Below are positions 34,589 to 35,223 of a stretch of DNA of 35,223 bases, one piece after another. The position numbers and the translations under genes are program-made. The stretch spans positions 1 through 35,223 of the forward strand of contig BAYV01000018.1 in the NCBI GenBank assembly GCA_000710935.1. The letters run 5' to 3'. Under the pieces are notes generated by a model that was not told the DNA's origin, searched no databases, and was given only the letters and a program-made list of their open reading frames with translations. This stretch comes from Iodidimonas nitroreducens (lineage in GTDB: Bacteria > Pseudomonadota > Alphaproteobacteria > Sphingomonadales > Rhodothalassiaceae). Numbering within the stretch: position 1 is the stretch's first letter; each line of letters begins with the position of its first letter.

Positions 34589-35223
34589 TCAGGCCCTCTC
34601 TTCGATAGGGCGGATATGATCGGGCAATGTACCGGTCTCGATCATTTCATCAAGGGCATCGCTCAGGCGTTCGGTTTCAGCCAAAACCGTGCGCCATGCC
34701 GCTAATCGATCCTCAGTGGATAAAGCCCTGAAATCCTTGCGATCCGGGATTTTTCCATAAGGCAGCCGCGCCACAAAGGCTGGTGAGGGGGCGATCAGCA
34801 AAACATTGGCAGCATGGGTGGCGCGGGCCTTGCGCCAGCGTAAAGGTTTATCAAACCAGCCGGGGATGATCCGATCAATGAAGTGGGGATAAAGCACGAT
34901 CTTGTCCCGATTATCCGGCTTTTCCCGATTGTCCGGCTTGTTAGGATCATTTGGGAAAAATGGCAGATCGAAATGATAATCAATGATCCCGCCATCCCGA
35001 TAAAGCCCCCCCATCGCGCCGGGAATATCGCCAATACCGTTCAAAACCATGGGGATCGAGCAGGATGCCATGATTGCCTGCCGAAGATTATCGGCATTGA
35101 GATCAAAGCGCCGAAAGGGAAATCCGCCCCAATCGGCATAATCAAGGGTGCTGCGCGGATCGGCAAACAGGGCGCGCTCAAAAAATCCACCCAGCGCCCG
35201 ACGGCTGATCAGATTGCCCGCCG
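34589..35223 (-). CDS. Patatin-like phospholipase, C-terminal part (N-terminus beyond right edge)
   Basis: The frame is open from the window edge to TGA at 34591-34589, 210 residues. The catalytic Asp block is present: MASCSIPMVLNGIGDI, then GAMGGLYRDGGIIDYHFDLP with the DGG of the Ser-Asp dyad. The Ser-containing GxSxG motif lies beyond the edge. Patatin-type enzymes hydrolyse acyl esters of lipids. Upstream visible residues include ISRRALGGFFERALFADPRS. The loop after DYHFDLPFFPND contains an in-frame six-residue duplication (KPDNRE KPDNRD). Convergent with the antiporter gene, 43 bases apart, with no clear terminator between them. Confidence 0.85.
   Translation of the reverse strand, partial: AGNLISRRALGGFFERALFADPRSTLDYADWGGFPFRRFDLNADNLRQAIMASCSIPMVLNGIGDIPGAMGGLYRDGGIIDYHFDLPFFPNDPNKPDNREKPDNRDKIVLYPHFIDRIIPGWFDKPLRWRKARATHAANVLLIAPSPAFVARLPYGKIPDRKDFRALSTEDRLAAWRTVLAETERLSDALDEMIETGTLPDHIRPIEERA
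34906..34941. repeat. 18-bp in-frame tandem duplication inside the patatin-like gene
   Basis: CCCGATTATCCGGCTTTT (34906-34923) is followed by CCCGATTGTCCGGCTTGT (34924-34941), with two mismatches. On the coding strand it gives two copies of a Lys-Pro-Asp-Asn-Arg-acidic hexapeptide in a hydrophilic loop. It has no sequence similarity to the 18-bp repeat at 32263. Confidence 0.8.

Noticed and set aside
1-35223. CRISPR arrays, insertion sequences, prophage or defence islands
   Set aside because: No regularly spaced repeats, transposase, integrase or terminal inverted repeats were seen. The only tandem repeats are two unrelated 18-bp duplications.

Overview
The window is a chromosomal segment of an alphaproteobacterium. 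Three things point there: the conserved minus-strand housekeeping block rpoZ, rsh, pyrE, DUF2062, pdxJ, acpS, lepB, rnc, era, recO; a phasin-like gene followed by clpS and clpA; and a PAS_5-type protein, a family typical of this class. I cannot fix the genus. Coding regions are moderately GC-rich. Two intergenic stretches (739-1089 and 6437-6804) are strikingly AT-rich.

Region 1 (1-6436) is a type I secretion locus. A large VCBS/cadherin-like surface protein, truncated by the left window edge, is transcribed leftward. It diverges from a tightly overlapping operon of two ABC exporters (585 and 733 aa) and one HlyD-type membrane fusion protein. Both exporters keep Walker A, Walker B and the H-loop but have non-canonical ABC signature motifs. 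The second carries a C39-like N-terminal domain without its catalytic residues. No outer-membrane TolC homologue is in view.

Region 2 (6437-11810) holds a PAS_5 sensor-like protein; an overlapping pair of a vWA protein with a MIDAS motif and a membrane-anchored J-domain protein; phosphomannomutase/phosphoglucomutase; and a phasin-like protein with an Ala/Lys/Pro-rich N-terminal tail. Region 3 (11811-17225) holds clpS-clpA ending in a strong intrinsic terminator, then galU and ugd (UDP-glucose and UDP-glucuronate supply), then tRNA-Leu(GAG) with its own terminator. Together with the mutase upstream, galU and ugd make nucleotide-sugar precursors for envelope or exopolysaccharide.

Region 4 (17225-23428) holds the Mg2+ transporter mgtE, an orphan response regulator with an unrecognised C-terminal half, panC on the minus strand, and a DctP-DctQ-DctM TRAP transporter operon. 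Region 5 (32094 down to 23440, minus strand) is the housekeeping block: RNA polymerase omega, (p)ppGpp synthetase/hydrolase, pyrimidine and pyridoxal-phosphate synthesis, ACP activation, signal peptidase, RNase III, Era and RecO. Region 6 (32263-35223) holds an 18-bp tandem repeat, a 45-aa acidic protein with a DESFPASDPP core, a CPA-type cation/proton antiporter with an RCK-like C-terminal domain, and the C-terminal part of a patatin-like phospholipase cut by the right edge.

Most of the window is ordinary core genome. The best candidates for new biology are the twin-ABC secretion locus, the vWA/J-domain pair, the orphan response regulator and the 45-aa protein. I saw no CRISPR array, insertion sequence, prophage or integrase.
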